From: Arctopsyche grandis
Lineage: Eukaryota; Arthropoda; Insecta; Trichoptera; Hydropsychidae
Direction of reading: 5' to 3'
Assembly: GCF_051622035.1 (NCBI RefSeq)
Contig: NC_135366.1
Coordinates: 10,260,001 to 10,324,000 of the forward strand
Length of the DNA: 64,000 nt
The translations under genes and the position numbers were made by a program. This document shows, in pieces, positions 61,988-64,000 of this stretch (its first letter is position 1; every line of letters begins with the position of its first letter). Below the pieces are notes generated by a model, which made no database searches, had not been told where the DNA came from, and saw only the letters and a program-made list of their open reading frames with translations.

Positions 61988-64000
61988 ATTATGCTATTAT
62001 CTACTATACCTACATATTGCATATCTAAAGCTAGAATACATTTTCTTAGTTCATACTAATTTGGACATGGTTTTTGGATCTTTTATGAAGAAAAAAGCTT
62101 ACGTTATTGAATTCAAGGCAATCATTGTAGAATCAATTATTTTGTTTTCGGGTGTAGGTATATCAAAGTACTTGGTCGGGAGAAGATTTCCATGCGTGCT
62201 GTAATAATCGAATATACAAAAGTTGTATTCATGACGACTTTGAGAACTGAATAAGGATCCGTTGCTGATGCTAAAAGGCTGTCTTCCATAAAATAATAAG
62301 ACGTTGACACCAGCATGACTTCATTTGCCACATTGATTGAATTTTAAATCCCGTTTTTTTTTATTATTCGATATGTGGTTACCGCGGTGTGGTGTCCACG
62401 AACTGTCGGTTATTGACAGTTGCGAACAATCGTCGTACTCGTTCGTGTTGAGTTATTCGCCGTGCTATACTGACAGCGAACACTCCCACATATTTTGCGA
62501 ACCTTTCATCCTTCGCTGTCCTTCGCAGGAATGTCGGACAAACATTTCGAACATCTAATTGTAATATTGTTATTCGTGACGGATTGTTCTATTTGACGTT
62601 AAATATTAATGTATCATCAATCTTTATTTACACATGTCCGTGTCGTTGTTTGTCATACTGTGAGATATGTATTTGGGTTCTACAAATTTTGCTTGTACAT
62701 ATTTGTTCAGGAAATTGTGGTGTCCGGTGAAGAGATAGGCTTTCTAAGTTATTAACAGAAATGTCATCATATACGCAATCTGGAGAAGAAGAAGAAGAAA
62801 AAAGTCGAAAATGTGGAGGTTCAGTTTTAGTCGGTGGCGATGAACGGTAAACGACATCCGCAACATACTCTCGTCGAAGATTATAATGTGGAATCGTGTG
62901 AATCTTGATTTTTTTGCTTCCTTGATTGCCGTTTAATTTTTATTTCGGCGATATCTTTATCGGTGACTTTTTTTCTTCGTATGCTTAAAACATATTTCAC
63001 ATATGCGTTGTCGTTTAGCATAATTCACGTATAATCAATGATGGATGTTTGTTTTTTATTTTTAATAAATCATGCTAATTTATCGAGTTTTTGTTGTCAA
63101 TTGTGGGTTTCACGTTGACCCCCTCATCGATGTCTCTTTACTTCGCGTTCACTTTTTCATGCTTTCAAATTCTCATAACACCTGTCGTTTGGTTCTAGTT
63201 ATTATTAGAACTGAATGCTTTTTGTATGACATTTTCTTCTACGTCAATTCCATTTTTATTGGCGATATCGATAAATTTTGTTTCGGAATTTCACTGAAGA
63301 CTAAAAAGATAAATAATAATAATAATAGGAAAGCATGTCCTCTCAGAACAATGGACTCTTTTGTGATTCAGCGTTGTTTTATTTTTTGTCTGGGTGCTCA
63401 CAAAAGGATGTAAGTGGAGAGGATTCTCGTGAACGGATAGTGGTTTTTTGTAGGCTTCTAAAACCCTCTGAACGAGACCGCCTTTTTAGATATGCGGGCC
63501 AAATAAAAAGATTTCTTGGTTATTTATATAGTAATATACACGAACTCACGTACAATATCTTCGAGGTTGACAATGTTTTTTTTTCATTTTTGCCTCATAA
63601 TTTACATAAGCGTTTAAAAATCATCGCTCGTCTGTAGGCTAGTTAGTAAACACTACTGTCTGATGGGTTCATGTTATTTATACAATCTCTTTCCTAATAT
63701 TTTTTAAAACAAAACAAAAACGTAATTTGGAATTCCAAAAGAAATATTTTGTAAGTTGGTTCCCGAAATGGTCCTAAATTGAGAGCACGTGTTGCGAGAT
63801 CACGATTTGAGCGCGCGCCCCGCGGCAATTCGTGTGCCTCCACCACGAGCAGGATCCAGCTCTCGACGTATTGTACATCTCCCTTCCCACCCATTATTAT
63901 TATATATCCCAAGTGTTCCATTCCCATGTTGTGGGCCCCACGAAGCTAAAAGCTGATGCGTTAATTACGATGAGACGCATATTTGTATTCATAATGGCGA

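Larger units (their letters stand above)
58287..64000 (+). other. Notch intron 2, start (runs off the window)
   Basis: Begins at the GTGAGT donor. No further EGF-coding exon is seen before the window ends. It contains a MITE, a LINE fragment and an hAT transposase relic, annotated separately. A GC-rich block at about 63760-63860 (with GCGCGCGCCCCGCGG) is unexplained; its open frames show no recognisable family. Confidence 0.55.

Noticed and set aside
63335-63637. 100-codon frame starting MSSQNN near the right edge
   Set aside because: No recognisable domain, no splice context, and it lies inside Notch intron 2; kept as probable chance.
63694-63927. Minus-strand frame through a GC-rich block with LLVVEAHELPRG
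   Set aside because: It briefly suggested a C2 or Ras-GAP-like exon, but no flanking splice sites or continued similarity were found. The block remains unexplained.

Overview
This is a eukaryotic nuclear DNA window, AT-rich, with long introns, microsatellites, GC-rich promoter islands and many transposon relics. The proteins point to an arthropod, almost certainly an insect: a Fs(1)h-type BET protein of the short isoform, a Polycomblike protein with an incomplete Tudor cage as in flies, O-GlcNAc transferase, a Notch amino terminus and an outer-dynein-arm docking protein. I cannot fix the insect order from sequence alone.

Layout. (1) Positions 1-5582: 3' UTR and downstream region of fs(1)h. 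(2) Positions 5583-14286, minus strand: complete fs(1)h/BRD gene, 16 coding exons, 848 residues, with a leading UTR exon at 14509-14633 and a probable promoter island at 16.5-17.3 kb. (3) 17.4-19.4 kb: a tRNA-derived SINE, a MITE copy and a non-autonomous hAT element. (4) 19767-22856, plus strand: O-GlcNAc transferase as one uninterrupted 1029-codon ORF behind its own GC island. (5) 22.9-27.2 kb: SINEs, a long CA/TA microsatellite, a fold-back element and a PIF/Harbinger-type element holding a nested long hairpin. (6) 27.3-33.6 kb, plus strand: Polycomblike, eight coding exons, 1133 residues, with a GC-island first exon. (7) 36142-38740, minus strand: ODAD3/CCDC151-like gene, 12 exons, 581 residues. 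(8) 39788 to the right edge, plus strand: the 5' end of Notch. Exon 1 encodes the signal peptide, an 18.3 kb intron follows, exon 2 is 79 bp and starts EGF repeat 1, and intron 2 runs off the window. These introns carry SINE, LINE, Helitron-like, MITE and hAT relics.

Functional links. In Drosophila, fs(1)h is a trithorax-group gene, Ogt is the Polycomb-group gene super sex combs, and Polycomblike is a PRC2 accessory factor. Three regulators of homeotic gene expression therefore lie side by side here. ODAD3 (sperm axoneme) and Notch are divergently transcribed neighbours. I found no tRNA or rRNA gene, no CRISPR array and no virus-like gene. Exon models were built by eye from splice signals, reading phase and family similarity. 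All three complete multi-exon models close in frame.
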